From the NCBI GenBank assembly GCA_016218305.1, contig JACREJ010000040.1, positions 1-63,434 of the forward strand: 63,434 bases of DNA, written 5' to 3'. The DNA comes from Gemmatimonadota bacterium (GTDB lineage: Bacteria; Gemmatimonadota; Gemmatimonadetes; Gemmatimonadales; Gemmatimonadaceae). The translations under genes and the position numbers were made by a program. The first letter of the stretch is position 1. Each line of letters starts with the position of its first letter. The notes below the pieces were generated by a model. It was given only the letters and a program-made list of their open reading frames with translations. It was not told the DNA's origin and searched no databases. Below are positions 10,312 through 19,829 of this stretch, piece after piece.

Positions 10312-11838
10312 ATGGGGCAAACGGCGCCGGGAAGTTTCGAGACATTTGACACGCGTGCCACCTCGGGCGGCCTGATTCCGGTCTGGCGCGACGTGCTGCT
10401 CGACACGGACACGCCGGTGGCGGCTTTTCACCGCCTGCGGCGGGGGCCGTTCGCCTTCCTGCTCGAGTCGGCGCCGGCCGGCGGCGAGACGTGGGCGCGT
10501 TACACGTTCATGGGCAGCGAGCCGCAGGGGGCGTGGCGCCTGCGCGACGGCGTCGTGGAGGATTGGACGGAGGGGCGCGGCTGGCACGGCGCACGCACTC
10601 CCGGCGACCCGATGGCCGACCTGCGCGACATTTTGTCCGCCATGCGTCCCGCGGACGCCCCGGAAGTGGGCGCGTTCTGGGGCGGCGCCGTGGGGTACTT
10701 CGCGTACGACATCGTGCGCCACTTCGAGCGACTGCCGTCGCCCCCGCCGCGCGGCGTGGCGGCGCCGGACGCGCTGGTGATGTTCCCGCGTACGGTGGTG
10801 ATCATCGACAACCTGCGCTCCCAGGCGAGAGTCGTCTGCGGCGTTCATGTGCCAGCGGGAGCCGCTGCCGCCGCACGGCGCGCCGCCTACGAGGGGGGTG
10901 TCGCCAGCGTGGAGCGGACCATCGACCTCCTGCGCAGCGGACCCACCCTGCGGTCGCTCGACCTCGATCCCGCCGCCCCGCCCGCCACGGGGCGCACGTC
11001 CATGAGCCGCGACGCGTTCATGGCCGGCGTTGGCCGCATCAAGGAGCACATCCTCGCCGGCGACGTCTTCCAGGCGCTGCTGGCCCGCCGCATCAGCGTG
11101 CCCCACGATTTCGAGGGGACGGACCTCTACCGCGCCATCCGCGCCCTGAATCCATCGCCGTACATGTACCACCTGCTGCTCGATGGCGTGGAGTTGGTGG
11201 GCAGTTCGCCGGAGTTGCTCGTGCGCGTCGCGGATGGCCGCGTGGTCGTGCGTCCCATCGCCGGCACGCGCCCTCGCGCCGGCACGCCGGACGAGGACGA
11301 CCGCCTCGCCCGGGAGCTGCTCGCCGACGAGAAGGAGCGTGCGGAGCACGTCATGCTCGTCGACCTCGGCCGCAATGACGTCGGGCGGGTGTCGCAGTAC
11401 GGCAGCGTGGAGGTCACCGATCTCATGACCGTGGAGCGCTACTCGCACGTGCTCCATATCGTGAGCCAGGTGGAGGGGACGCTGCCGCCGGGGTCCTCGG
11501 CGCTCGACGTGCTGCGGGCCACGTTCCCTGCCGGCACGATGACCGGGGCGCCGAAGGTACGCGCCATGCAGATCATCGACGAACTTGAGCCGGAGCGCCG
11601 GGGCCCCTACGCCGGGGCGGTCGGGTATATCGCCGCCGGCGACCGACGCATGGATCTGGCCATCACCATCCGCACCTGTGTCATCGCCGACGGCGAGGCC
11701 AACGTGCAGGCTGGCGGCGGCATCGTGGCCGATTCGAACCCCGCCATGGAATGGGAGGAGACGGAGAACAAGGCTCGTGCCATGCTCACCGCCATCGGGC
11801 GCGTGCAGGCGGCTCGAGGCTCGGGCTCCCATCTCTAG
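10312..11838 (+). CDS. trpE: Anthranilate synthase component I
   Basis: Converts chorismate plus ammonia or glutamine to anthranilate, the first step of tryptophan synthesis. The 508 aa show the chorismate-binding domain signatures: SRDAFMAGVGRIKEHILAGD, GSSPELLVR, VRPIAGTRPR, DLGRNDVGRV, FPAGTMTGAPKVRAM and QAGGGIVADS. The N-terminal region is TrpE-like. Two GTG codons lie just upstream (10303, 10306), but the ATG at 10312 follows a purine-rich GAGAGGTG. No trpG or other trp gene is nearby. A PabB role is a less likely alternative. Confidence 0.9.
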   Translation: MGQTAPGSFETFDTRATSGGLIPVWRDVLLDTDTPVAAFHRLRRGPFAFLLESAPAGGETWARYTFMGSEPQGAWRLRDGVVEDWTEGRGWHGARTPGDPMADLRDILSAMRPADAPEVGAFWGGAVGYFAYDIVRHFERLPSPPPRGVAAPDALVMFPRTVVIIDNLRSQARVVCGVHVPAGAAAAARRAAYEGGVASVERTIDLLRSGPTLRSLDLDPAAPPATGRTSMSRDAFMAGVGRIKEHILAGDVFQALLARRISVPHDFEGTDLYRAIRALNPSPYMYHLLLDGVELVGSSPELLVRVADGRVVVRPIAGTRPRAGTPDEDDRLARELLADEKERAEHVMLVDLGRNDVGRVSQYGSVEVTDLMTVERYSHVLHIVSQVEGTLPPGSSALDVLRATFPAGTMTGAPKVRAMQIIDELEPERRGPYAGAVGYIAAGDRRMDLAITIRTCVIADGEANVQAGGGIVADSNPAMEWEETENKARAMLTAIGRVQAARGSGSHL

Positions 11839-11871
11839 GCGCGGCCGCGCGAACGCGCCATATTGACCGCC

Positions 11872-13436
<1,565 letters not shown>

Positions 13437-13440
<4 letters not shown>

Positions 13441-14210
13441 GCACCGCCGCGCTGCCGCCCGGCTACGTCCGCAGCGACCTGCGCGGCGTGGAACTCGTGA
13501 CGCGCGACTGGGCGGCTGAGCCGCTGCGCCGCGCGCTCGCGGCGCACGGATCCCTCTTCAGCTGGGCCGCCACGCAGGCGGACCGCACCGCCCTGCGCGG
13601 ACGCGGGATTGCGTGGACCGCAACGCTGGCCGCAGGTCCCGAACCGCACGGGATCACGCCCGTGGTGGTGCGCCACACCCGGCACGGCGGGCTGTTGGCC
13701 GGGCTCACCGGCGACCTCTTTCCGCTCCCGACGCGCGCGCCGCGTGAGCTGGCCTCCGCGGTTCGCCTCGCGGCGGGTGGGGTGCCCACCCCCGAGATCA
13801 TCGCCTACACCATCCACCCCATCGCCGGCGTCCTGGCGCGCAGTGACGTCATGACGCGCCGCCTGCCGGACGGGCGCGACTTTCCGGACGCCTGGCGCGC
13901 GCACCAGTCGCCGGCGGCGCAGGACGCCGTGATCGAGGCCGTGGCCGCGCTGCTGCGCGCCCTTTCCACCGTCGGCGCCCAGCACCCGGACCTGAACGTG
14001 AAGAACGTGTACGTCGCCGGCGAGGGCGCGGGGGCGACGGCGTATATCCTCGACGTGGACCGCGTGACGTTCGGCGAGAAGGCGGAGGCATCCGCGCGCA
14101 ACTTCGCCCGCTTCGCGCGCTCGGCGCGCAAATGGAACGACGTCCATGGCCTGCGCGTGAGCGACGATGCGCTCGTGCGCCTCGCGGCGCTGGCGTGGGT
14201 GGAGCGGTGA
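13437..14210 (+). CDS. Lipopolysaccharide kinase-like protein (KdkA/InaA family)
   Basis: The 257-aa protein is related to small eukaryotic-like kinases that phosphorylate Kdo or heptose in LPS core. Visible kinase features are the catalytic loop HPDLNVKNVYV (about 182-192) and the metal-binding ILDVDR (about 206). The N-terminal lobe is divergent and I cannot place the ATP-binding lysine with certainty. GTG at 13437 overlaps the cyclase stop, and the stop overlaps the ATG of the GT9 gene, giving a three-gene coupled run. Substrate assignment to LPS core is inferred from family and neighbour. Confidence 0.75.
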
Positions 14211-15253
14211 TGCGCGCCGCGTTCGCACCGCTCGATCGCGTCTGCATCGTGATGATGAGCGCCGTGGGGGACGCGGTGCACGTGCTCCCCGTCATCAGCG
14301 CCATCAAGCGCCAGCAGCCGACGGCGCGCATCACGTGGGTGCTGCAGCCCGGACCGGCGGCGCTGGTGCGCGGCCACCCGCTGGTGGACGAGATCCTGCT
14401 GTTCGACCGCACCAAGGGCGTCGCCGGCTTCCTCGAGGTGCGCGAGCAGCTGCGGGCCCGGCCGTTCGACGTCGTGCTCAACCTGCAGGTCTACTTCAAG
14501 GCCGGCGTGATCACCGGGTTCACGCGTGCGCCGGTCAAGCTCGGCTTCGACCTGGCGCGCGCCCGCGATTTCAACTGGCTCTTCACCACCGACCGGGTGC
14601 AGGCGCGCCCCATGCAGCACGTGCAGGACCAGTACTTCGAGTTCACGGACTGGCTTGGCATCGGGCACGATCCCGTGACGTGGGGCCTCGGGCCGTGGAA
14701 CGATGCCGAGCGCACATGGCAGCGTGAGTTCATGGCGCGCTTCGACCGCCCCATCGCGCCCATCGTCGTCGCCACGAGCAAGGCCCAGAAGGACTGGCTC
14801 CCGGAGCGATGGGCGCAGGTGTGCGATGCACTGGCGGGCGACTTCGGGCTGCAGCCGGTGCTCGTCGGCGCCCGGTCGCCGCGCGAACTGCACGCGGAGC
14901 GGGTAATCCTCGAGCGCGCGCGCAGCACGCCGGTCAGCGCGCTCGGGCAGGGCGGGCTGCGCGGCCTCGTTGGCATCTTCGACGCGGCGGCGCTCGTGCT
15001 CTCGCCGGACACGGGACCGCTGCACATCAGCGTCGCGCTCGACCGCCCCGTCGTTTCATTGATCGGCTACTCCAATCCCAAGCGCGTCGGGCCGTACCGG
15101 AAGTTCCGCGACCTGATGATCGACGCCTACGGCGATCCCGGCGAGGACTACCCGATCTCGATGGTGAACCGCCGCGACCGGATGTCGCGCATCTCGGTGC
15201 ACGACGTGCTCGATCGCGTGCAGCGCTGGCGCAACGCGAACACTGGTAGCTGA
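14210..15253 (+). CDS. Glycosyltransferase family 9 (heptosyltransferase-like)
   Basis: The 347-aa GT-B enzyme is of the ADP-heptose:LPS heptosyltransferase family, acting at the cytoplasmic face of the inner membrane on the growing LPS core. The N-terminal part has SAVGDAVHVLPVISAIKR. The C-terminal nucleotide-sugar domain has SKAQKDWLPERWAQV, and SPDTGPLHISVALDRPVVSLIG is the typical GT9 signature. The ATG overlaps the kinase-like gene's stop (TGATG). The exact acceptor (HepI, HepII or other) cannot be told. Confidence 0.87.
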   Translation: MRAAFAPLDRVCIVMMSAVGDAVHVLPVISAIKRQQPTARITWVLQPGPAALVRGHPLVDEILLFDRTKGVAGFLEVREQLRARPFDVVLNLQVYFKAGVITGFTRAPVKLGFDLARARDFNWLFTTDRVQARPMQHVQDQYFEFTDWLGIGHDPVTWGLGPWNDAERTWQREFMARFDRPIAPIVVATSKAQKDWLPERWAQVCDALAGDFGLQPVLVGARSPRELHAERVILERARSTPVSALGQGGLRGLVGIFDAAALVLSPDTGPLHISVALDRPVVSLIGYSNPKRVGPYRKFRDLMIDAYGDPGEDYPISMVNRRDRMSRISVHDVLDRVQRWRNANTGS

Positions 15254-15328
15254 CCGGACGCCGACGCCAGGTGTCCCCCCGGATCTGACGGCGTCGCCGG
15301 CCAACTACCAGCGTTACGTGTTCGCGAC

Positions 15329-15351
15329 CCGCGCCCGGTACCGCGGCGCGG
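15329..15351. terminator. GC-rich hairpin between convergent genes
   Basis: CCGCGCC pairs with GGCGCGG around a 9-nt loop, between the end of the GT9 gene and the end of the cytochrome c gene. There is no T-run on either side, so this is at best a weak or factor-assisted bidirectional terminator. Nothing else was recognised in the 110-bp gap. Confidence 0.3.
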
Positions 15352-15363
15352 TCGGGCCTGCTG

Positions 15364-15807
15364 CTACTTGGCGGGGTTGGAAAGTCGGTAGACGTACGCC
15401 GCCACCGCGCGGTGCTTCTCGGGCGTCAGCGGTGCACCGCCGAACGGCGGCATCACGCCCATGTACTGCTTCGGCTGCATCACGCCCGTCTCGATCTGCT
15501 TGTAGATGGCGCCGTAGCTGCCGTCGCTGTGCAACCAGGTCGAATCGGTGAGGTCGGGCGCCACCGTGCCGCCCTTTCCGTCGGGGCCGTGGCACGCCTG
15601 GCACGACGTCGCGCCGATGAGACCGTGGAACAGGCTGTCGCCGAGGGCGAGCTCCTGCGGGGTGATCGTGGCCGGGTCGAGCGTCGCGGGATCAACGGCC
15701 GCCACCGTGGTGCCGGCGGCCGCCGAGTCGCCGGACTGGTCGGCACCGCCACCGCAGGCGGCGATCACGAGAACGGCGGCGAGGGCAAAGCGAATCGGGT
15801 GACGCAT
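15364..15807 (-). CDS. Cytochrome c lipoprotein of the nos cluster
   Basis: The 147-aa class I c-type cytochrome has a heme-binding CQACH motif (about residues 71-75) and a downstream axial-ligand candidate Met in GVMPPFGG. The N-terminus is a lipoprotein signal (VLVIAAC, Cys near residue 18), followed by a flexible Gly/Ser/Ala linker. It would be anchored in the periplasmic space. It is the last gene of the nosZ-nosLDFY run, 30 bp after nosY. A role passing electrons to NosZ in place of the absent NosR is a plausible inference. Confidence 0.85.
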   Translation of the reverse strand: MRHPIRFALAAVLVIAACGGGADQSGDSAAAGTTVAAVDPATLDPATITPQELALGDSLFHGLIGATSCQACHGPDGKGGTVAPDLTDSTWLHSDGSYGAIYKQIETGVMQPKQYMGVMPPFGGAPLTPEKHRAVAAYVYRLSNPAK

Positions 15808-15837
15808 TGGGACTCCTGAAGGGCTGAGAGAAGACGG

Positions 15838-16626
15838 CTAGAAATCGCGGCGCAGGAAGCGGCGCCCGGCGAGGCCGAGCGGAATCACGCACCAGGTGAC
15901 GAGCGCGGCGGCGGCAATGCCCGTGCCGAGGGCGGTGCCGAACGTCCGCTCGAAGAGCGCCCCGGTGTATCCCATGAGGGCGGAGACGTCGAGTTGTGTC
16001 AGGACCAGCACGCGCGCGACGTCCACCGGATTGGCCAACATGAGCCCGAGCAACGGGCGCTCGAGCGGGTAGTTGCCGAACGCGGCCGCGGCGCCGAGGA
16101 CGAGTCCGTCGTAGATGACGGCGGAGGCCAGCCAGGCCCCAAGCGCGAGCCCGACGCCCTTGAGCCGGTCATCGGTGAACAGCGCGATCCAGGTGGCGAC
16201 GGCGGCGAAGGCGAGCGACAGCCCGACGCCGGCGCCGAGCAGCGCCGCCACGCCGCCCAACGTCGCACCGTCGCGCGCATGCACGATGAACGGGATGCCC
16301 GCACCGACGAGGAACGCGCCGGCGAGCGGCAGGGCCAGCCCCAGATAGAGGCCGGCGAACAGCTCGCGACGCGGCACCGGCTGCGCGAGGAGCAGTTCCA
16401 CGAACTCGCGCGAGGCGTACACATGGATGGTCCCGAAGACCAGCGCCACGAGCGGCAGCACGAGCAGGACGAGATTGAGCAGGCTCAGCAGCACCTGCGG
16501 TCCCGTGCCCCCGAACCAGAAGAGCCCCTCGGCGATGCCGAGGAAGCTGAGCGTGTAGGCCACGATCCAGCGGTTGCGCGACAGGTCGCGCAGCCCGGCC
16601 TGCAGAACGAGCGAGACGACGTTCAT
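15838..16626 (-). CDS. nosY: ABC-2 type permease NosY
   Basis: Inner-membrane partner of NosF and NosD in copper-site maturation of nitrous oxide reductase. The 262 aa are strongly hydrophobic with about six membrane segments, including SLLNLVLLVLPLVALVFGTI and GLYLGLALPLAGAFLVGAGI. A conserved FVELLLAQPVPRRELFAGLY coupling region lies near 90-110. The start at 16626 is supported by an ATGA overlap with the nosF stop. The open frame continues upstream antisense-free but there it only shadows nosF. Confidence 0.88.
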   Translation of the reverse strand: MNVVSLVLQAGLRDLSRNRWIVAYTLSFLGIAEGLFWFGGTGPQVLLSLLNLVLLVLPLVALVFGTIHVYASREFVELLLAQPVPRRELFAGLYLGLALPLAGAFLVGAGIPFIVHARDGATLGGVAALLGAGVGLSLAFAAVATWIALFTDDRLKGVGLALGAWLASAVIYDGLVLGAAAAFGNYPLERPLLGLMLANPVDVARVLVLTQLDVSALMGYTGALFERTFGTALGTGIAAAALVTWCVIPLGLAGRRFLRRDF

Positions 16627-17408
16627 GCGACCCCCGTCGGCTCGGGAGAGAGCCACGGCAAGACCGGCACCGGCTCCGCCGTCCCGACGGCCGCACGGCG
16701 TCCGGCGCGGTCGGAGCGCATGAGCCCGGCAATCGCGTCCTCGAGCGAACGCCCGCCGGTGTGGCTGAGCAGTTCCGCCACCGGCCCCGCGAAGCGGAGA
16801 CGGCCGTCGCACAGGAAGGCGACGTCGTCGGCCAGCGTCTCGAGCTCCGTCATGATGTGCGAGGTGATGAGCACCGAGCGTCCCTCGCGGCGCACGGCGC
16901 GGATCTTTTCCTTGAGCACGTTGGCCGACAGCGGGTCGAGCCCGGCCGTCGGTTCGTCGAGGATCAGGAGCGACGGGCGGAACATGAAGGCGACCACGGC
17001 GTTCACCTTCTGCCGCGTGCCGCCCGACAGCGTCCCGACGAACTTGTCGCGGATGCCGTCCATGTCGTACGCGCGCGCCAGTTCGTCGTCCACGGCCTCG
17101 CCCGGACGCAGCTGCGTCACGAGGTCCAGCACGTCGCCGACGCGCAGGTTCGCGGGGAAGTGCGCCGCCTGCGGCATGTAGCCGATGGCGCGGCGATACG
17201 CGCCCGCATCGTCGGCCGGCTGGCCGTCCACGTGCAGCGTGCCGTGGTCGGCGCGCGTGAGGCCGAGCACGATCTTGATGAGGGTCGTCTTGCCGGATCC
17301 GTTGGGACCGACGAGCGCCGTGACGGCGCCGGTGCGCACGGCGAGCGAGACGTCCTGCAGGACGTCGAGCGCGCCGAAGCGCTTGCGAATGGTGTCGAGC
17401 GTGATCAT
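16623..17408 (-). CDS. nosF: ABC transporter ATP-binding protein NosF
   Basis: Cytoplasmic ATPase that powers the NosFY complex acting on NosD during CuZ assembly. The 261 aa have Walker A GPNGSGKTTLIK (about 34-45), signature LSGGTRQKVN, Walker B LLILDEPTAGLDP and a switch histidine in ITSH. The C-terminal 45 residues form a Pro/Arg-rich tail. The ATG overlaps the nosD stop and the stop overlaps the nosY ATG. Confidence 0.92.
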   Translation of the reverse strand: MITLDTIRKRFGALDVLQDVSLAVRTGAVTALVGPNGSGKTTLIKIVLGLTRADHGTLHVDGQPADDAGAYRRAIGYMPQAAHFPANLRVGDVLDLVTQLRPGEAVDDELARAYDMDGIRDKFVGTLSGGTRQKVNAVVAFMFRPSLLILDEPTAGLDPLSANVLKEKIRAVRREGRSVLITSHIMTELETLADDVAFLCDGRLRFAGPVAELLSHTGGRSLEDAIAGLMRSDRAGRRAAVGTAEPVPVLPWLSPEPTGVA

Positions 17409-18640
17409 CGGGGGGGACGCATGAGGGGACGGCGGTCAACGAGCGCCTCCGGCGTCAGCACCGGCAGCACGCGTTCAGCCGCATCGAGGATGGAGACCAG
17501 CGGACTGCGCAGCAGCAGGAGCGCTGCCGGGTGCTGCTCCACGACGAGCGCAAAGAGGCGCACTGGATGGAAGGCGGTGTCGCCCACGCCGTCGCGGTCG
17601 AGATCGTAGCCGGCATACTCGTCCCACCAGTTGCCGTCAAAGGTGGTGTTCGAGCTGCGGGAGTTGGTGGTGACGTCGAACGCGTTGCCCGAGAACCGGT
17701 TGCCGCTGAAGGAGTTCTCGTCGGCGTCGGCGAGCACCTTGGCCGCCCAGCCGTTCTGCGTGAACTGGTTGCCGCGCACCTGGAGTCGCGACGACCCCTC
17801 GATGAAGATCCCCGTCGAGTTGCGCTCGAAGACGTTGTCCGTGATCTCCCCGCCGTTGATGTCCTTGAGGAGGAGGCCGTAGGCGGCGCTTCCCCATGAG
17901 CGCTCGAAGCGGTTGCGGGCGATCACCACGCCGCGGCTGTACATCACGGCCACGCCGGAGTTGTTGTCGCGGAACGTGTTCTCCAGGTAGGCGCACGAGT
18001 CGCTGAACATGAAGTGGAGGCCGTAGCGCTGGCTGCGCTCGCTCATGTTCCCGCGCGTCAGGCCGTGCGAGGAGAACTCGAAATAGATGCCGTCGCGGTG
18101 GCCGCGCACGCGGTTGTTCTCGACGCGTGCGCCCGGCGAGTACCACAGGTGGATGCCGTTTCCGCTCTCGGTCTGCCGCACCCCCTCCGCTTCGATGTCG
18201 TTGTCGCGGACGGTGCAGTCAGCGGAGCGCTGGAGGTAGATCCCCCAGAGGTTCTTGCGCAGGCGGTTGTGCTCGATGAGGCAGTTGCGCACTTCGCGCG
18301 CGCGGATGCCGGCGCGGTCCTCGAGGTTCGAGATGCCGGTGTTGGTGGCCACGATGCCCCGCACCGTCACGTCATCCGCGGCGATGACCAGCACCTCACG
18401 CACGCCCTGGCCGTCGAGCACGGGCCAGCCCTGCCCTTCCAGCGTGACGCCGGCCGTGCGGATCACCAGGGTCGGCTCGCGGTACGTACCGGCGCGCACC
18501 AGCACGCGGTCGCCGGGGCGCGCCGCCTCGAGCGCGGCGCTGATGGTCGCGAACCGCCCCCCCGCCCCGACCGTGAGGTCAGCGGCGAACGCGGGCTGCG
18601 CGGCGCCCAGCGCAAATGCGGCGACGAGCGCGCGGCGCAC
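17405..18640 (-). CDS. nosD: Periplasmic copper-maturation protein NosD
   Basis: Right-handed beta-helix protein that takes part in building the CuZ centre of NosZ. The 411 aa start with a Sec signal (VRRALVAAFALGAAQPAFA). Parallel beta-helix (CASH-type) repeats follow, with recurrent N-x-G/NxF turns such as RNCLIEHNRLRKNLWGIYLQ and ENTFRDNNSGVAVMYSRG. A WWDEYAGYDLDRDGVGD motif, typical of NosD, lies near the C-terminus. The start is the GTG at 18640, overlapping the nosL stop (TAGTG); no better start precedes the signal. Confidence 0.92.
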   Translation of the reverse strand: MRRALVAAFALGAAQPAFAADLTVGAGGRFATISAALEAARPGDRVLVRAGTYREPTLVIRTAGVTLEGQGWPVLDGQGVREVLVIAADDVTVRGIVATNTGISNLEDRAGIRAREVRNCLIEHNRLRKNLWGIYLQRSADCTVRDNDIEAEGVRQTESGNGIHLWYSPGARVENNRVRGHRDGIYFEFSSHGLTRGNMSERSQRYGLHFMFSDSCAYLENTFRDNNSGVAVMYSRGVVIARNRFERSWGSAAYGLLLKDINGGEITDNVFERNSTGIFIEGSSRLQVRGNQFTQNGWAAKVLADADENSFSGNRFSGNAFDVTTNSRSSNTTFDGNWWDEYAGYDLDRDGVGDTAFHPVRLFALVVEQHPAALLLLRSPLVSILDAAERVLPVLTPEALVDRRPLMRPPR

Positions 18641-19101
18641 TAGTGGTGCCCCATCGCGGTGGTGTCCGCCAGCAGCTCGGCCCACGTGGCCACTCGGCCG
18701 CCGAGCATCGTGCGCTGCTCCTCTGCCTTGGCGGGGCTCGCGAAACCGACCACGGAACCGCCCATCGGCCCCTGCATCGTGCCGCCGGTGAGGAATCCAG
18801 CCGTGGTCACCGGCACGAAGGTGCCCGGATGCTGCAGGTCGATGATGTAGAGCTCGCCGCGCTGGTCGGCCGGCGTGGCGCGCGCCCATGACAGCATGCA
18901 CTCCGGGGCGTCGAACTTGAGGACGCGCCCGGTGGGGAGAATCGCCTCGCCGCCGAAGCGGGAGTCGGAGATGGTCATGCGGCAGTAGCCGCACTGGTCC
19001 TCGTTGAGGACGATGGGCTCCGGTTGGCGCGCACGGCAGGCGCCGAGGAGCACGACGAGGGCGAGCAGGGCGAGGCGAGACGGGGGGACGAATCGGCGCA
19101 T
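18640..19101 (-). CDS. nosL: Copper chaperone lipoprotein NosL
   Basis: Delivers Cu(I) to the NosZ assembly machinery. The 153 aa have a lipobox LLGAC (Cys 21) and the clade II-type metal-binding motif QCGYCRMTI (Cys at about 37 and 40, Met 42). The NosL fold markers FDAPECMLSW and MGGSVVGF follow. The ATG at 19101 precedes the signal directly. The gene lies between the four-helix membrane protein and nosD, overlapping nosD by one base. Confidence 0.92.
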   Translation of the reverse strand: MRRFVPPSRLALLALVVLLGACRARQPEPIVLNEDQCGYCRMTISDSRFGGEAILPTGRVLKFDAPECMLSWARATPADQRGELYIIDLQHPGTFVPVTTAGFLTGGTMQGPMGGSVVGFASPAKAEEQRTMLGGRVATWAELLADTTAMGHH

Positions 19102-19130
19102 GGGAGTCTGGGAGAGCGGGAGAAGTCGGG

Positions 19131-19736
19131 CTAGGCGGGGCGTGCGGCCGTGGCGGCGTGGGCGGTCCCACGGACGCTCTGCCAGACGGCGACGGCCACC
19201 AGTATCGACGCGAGGACGAGCAGCCATCCGCCCGACGCCGGCCAGCTCGTCGCCACGAAGTTGAGCAGCTGCTTGGAGCCAATGAGCGGCGGCTGGTACG
19301 TCATGTCCGGGATCTTGATGATCGCCGTGTCGACGTCGAGGTCGTGCCCGTACTCGTAGCCCCACTTCCAGTAGTCGTAGAGGCCGGCCACGAGCACGGC
19401 GCCGAAGGCCACCGTCCATCCGTAGAGCACGCGGCGGCGGCCGATGAGCGCCACGAGCAGCGCAGTGACGACGAGCGTCCCGAGAATCGCCGGCATGTAC
19501 TTCAGTTCGGGGATCGCATCCGGTTCGATGCGCTTCATCCCGATGTAGTGGTTCAGGTTGTTGATGCTGTTGAGGTCCTGCTCCTTCACGCCCACGACGG
19601 TGTTGACGCGGATCAGCATCCCCAACCCTTCTGGGTATTGCGGGGCGATGAGATCCACTCGCCAGAGCGGCAGCACGAAGCCGGCGCTCATGAGCAGCGC
19701 GGCGACGGCGACGAGAATGCGGGCGGTTTTGGGCAC
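19131..19736 (-). CDS. Four-helix membrane protein of the nos cluster
   Basis: The 201-aa inner-membrane protein has about four hydrophobic segments (near 7-27, 80-100, 107-125 and 165-188). A periplasmic loop (28-78) contains RVNTVVGVKEQDLNSINNLN HYIG. I do not recognise a named family, but membrane proteins of this type sit between nosZ and nosL in clade II nos clusters. The position suggests a role in NosZ maturation or electron supply. The gene follows nosZ by 93 bp and precedes nosL by 29 bp. Confidence 0.75.
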   Translation of the reverse strand: MPKTARILVAVAALLMSAGFVLPLWRVDLIAPQYPEGLGMLIRVNTVVGVKEQDLNSINNLNHYIGMKRIEPDAIPELKYMPAILGTLVVTALLVALIGRRRVLYGWTVAFGAVLVAGLYDYWKWGYEYGHDLDVDTAIIKIPDMTYQPPLIGSKQLLNFVATSWPASGGWLLVLASILVAVAVWQSVRGTAHAATAARPA

Positions 19737-19829
19737 TGGGGACTCGCGTGGGGAGACGGAACGCGTACGGAATGCCGGGGGTGGCCGGGGGGCGGGCGAC
19801 GGGACCGCCGCGCCCCCAGGCCGGTCCTG

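Noticed and set aside
15254-15363. tRNA gene in the gap after the GT9 gene
   Set aside because: A GTTCGCGAC stretch recalls a T-loop, but no cloverleaf could be drawn; no tRNA was found anywhere in the window.
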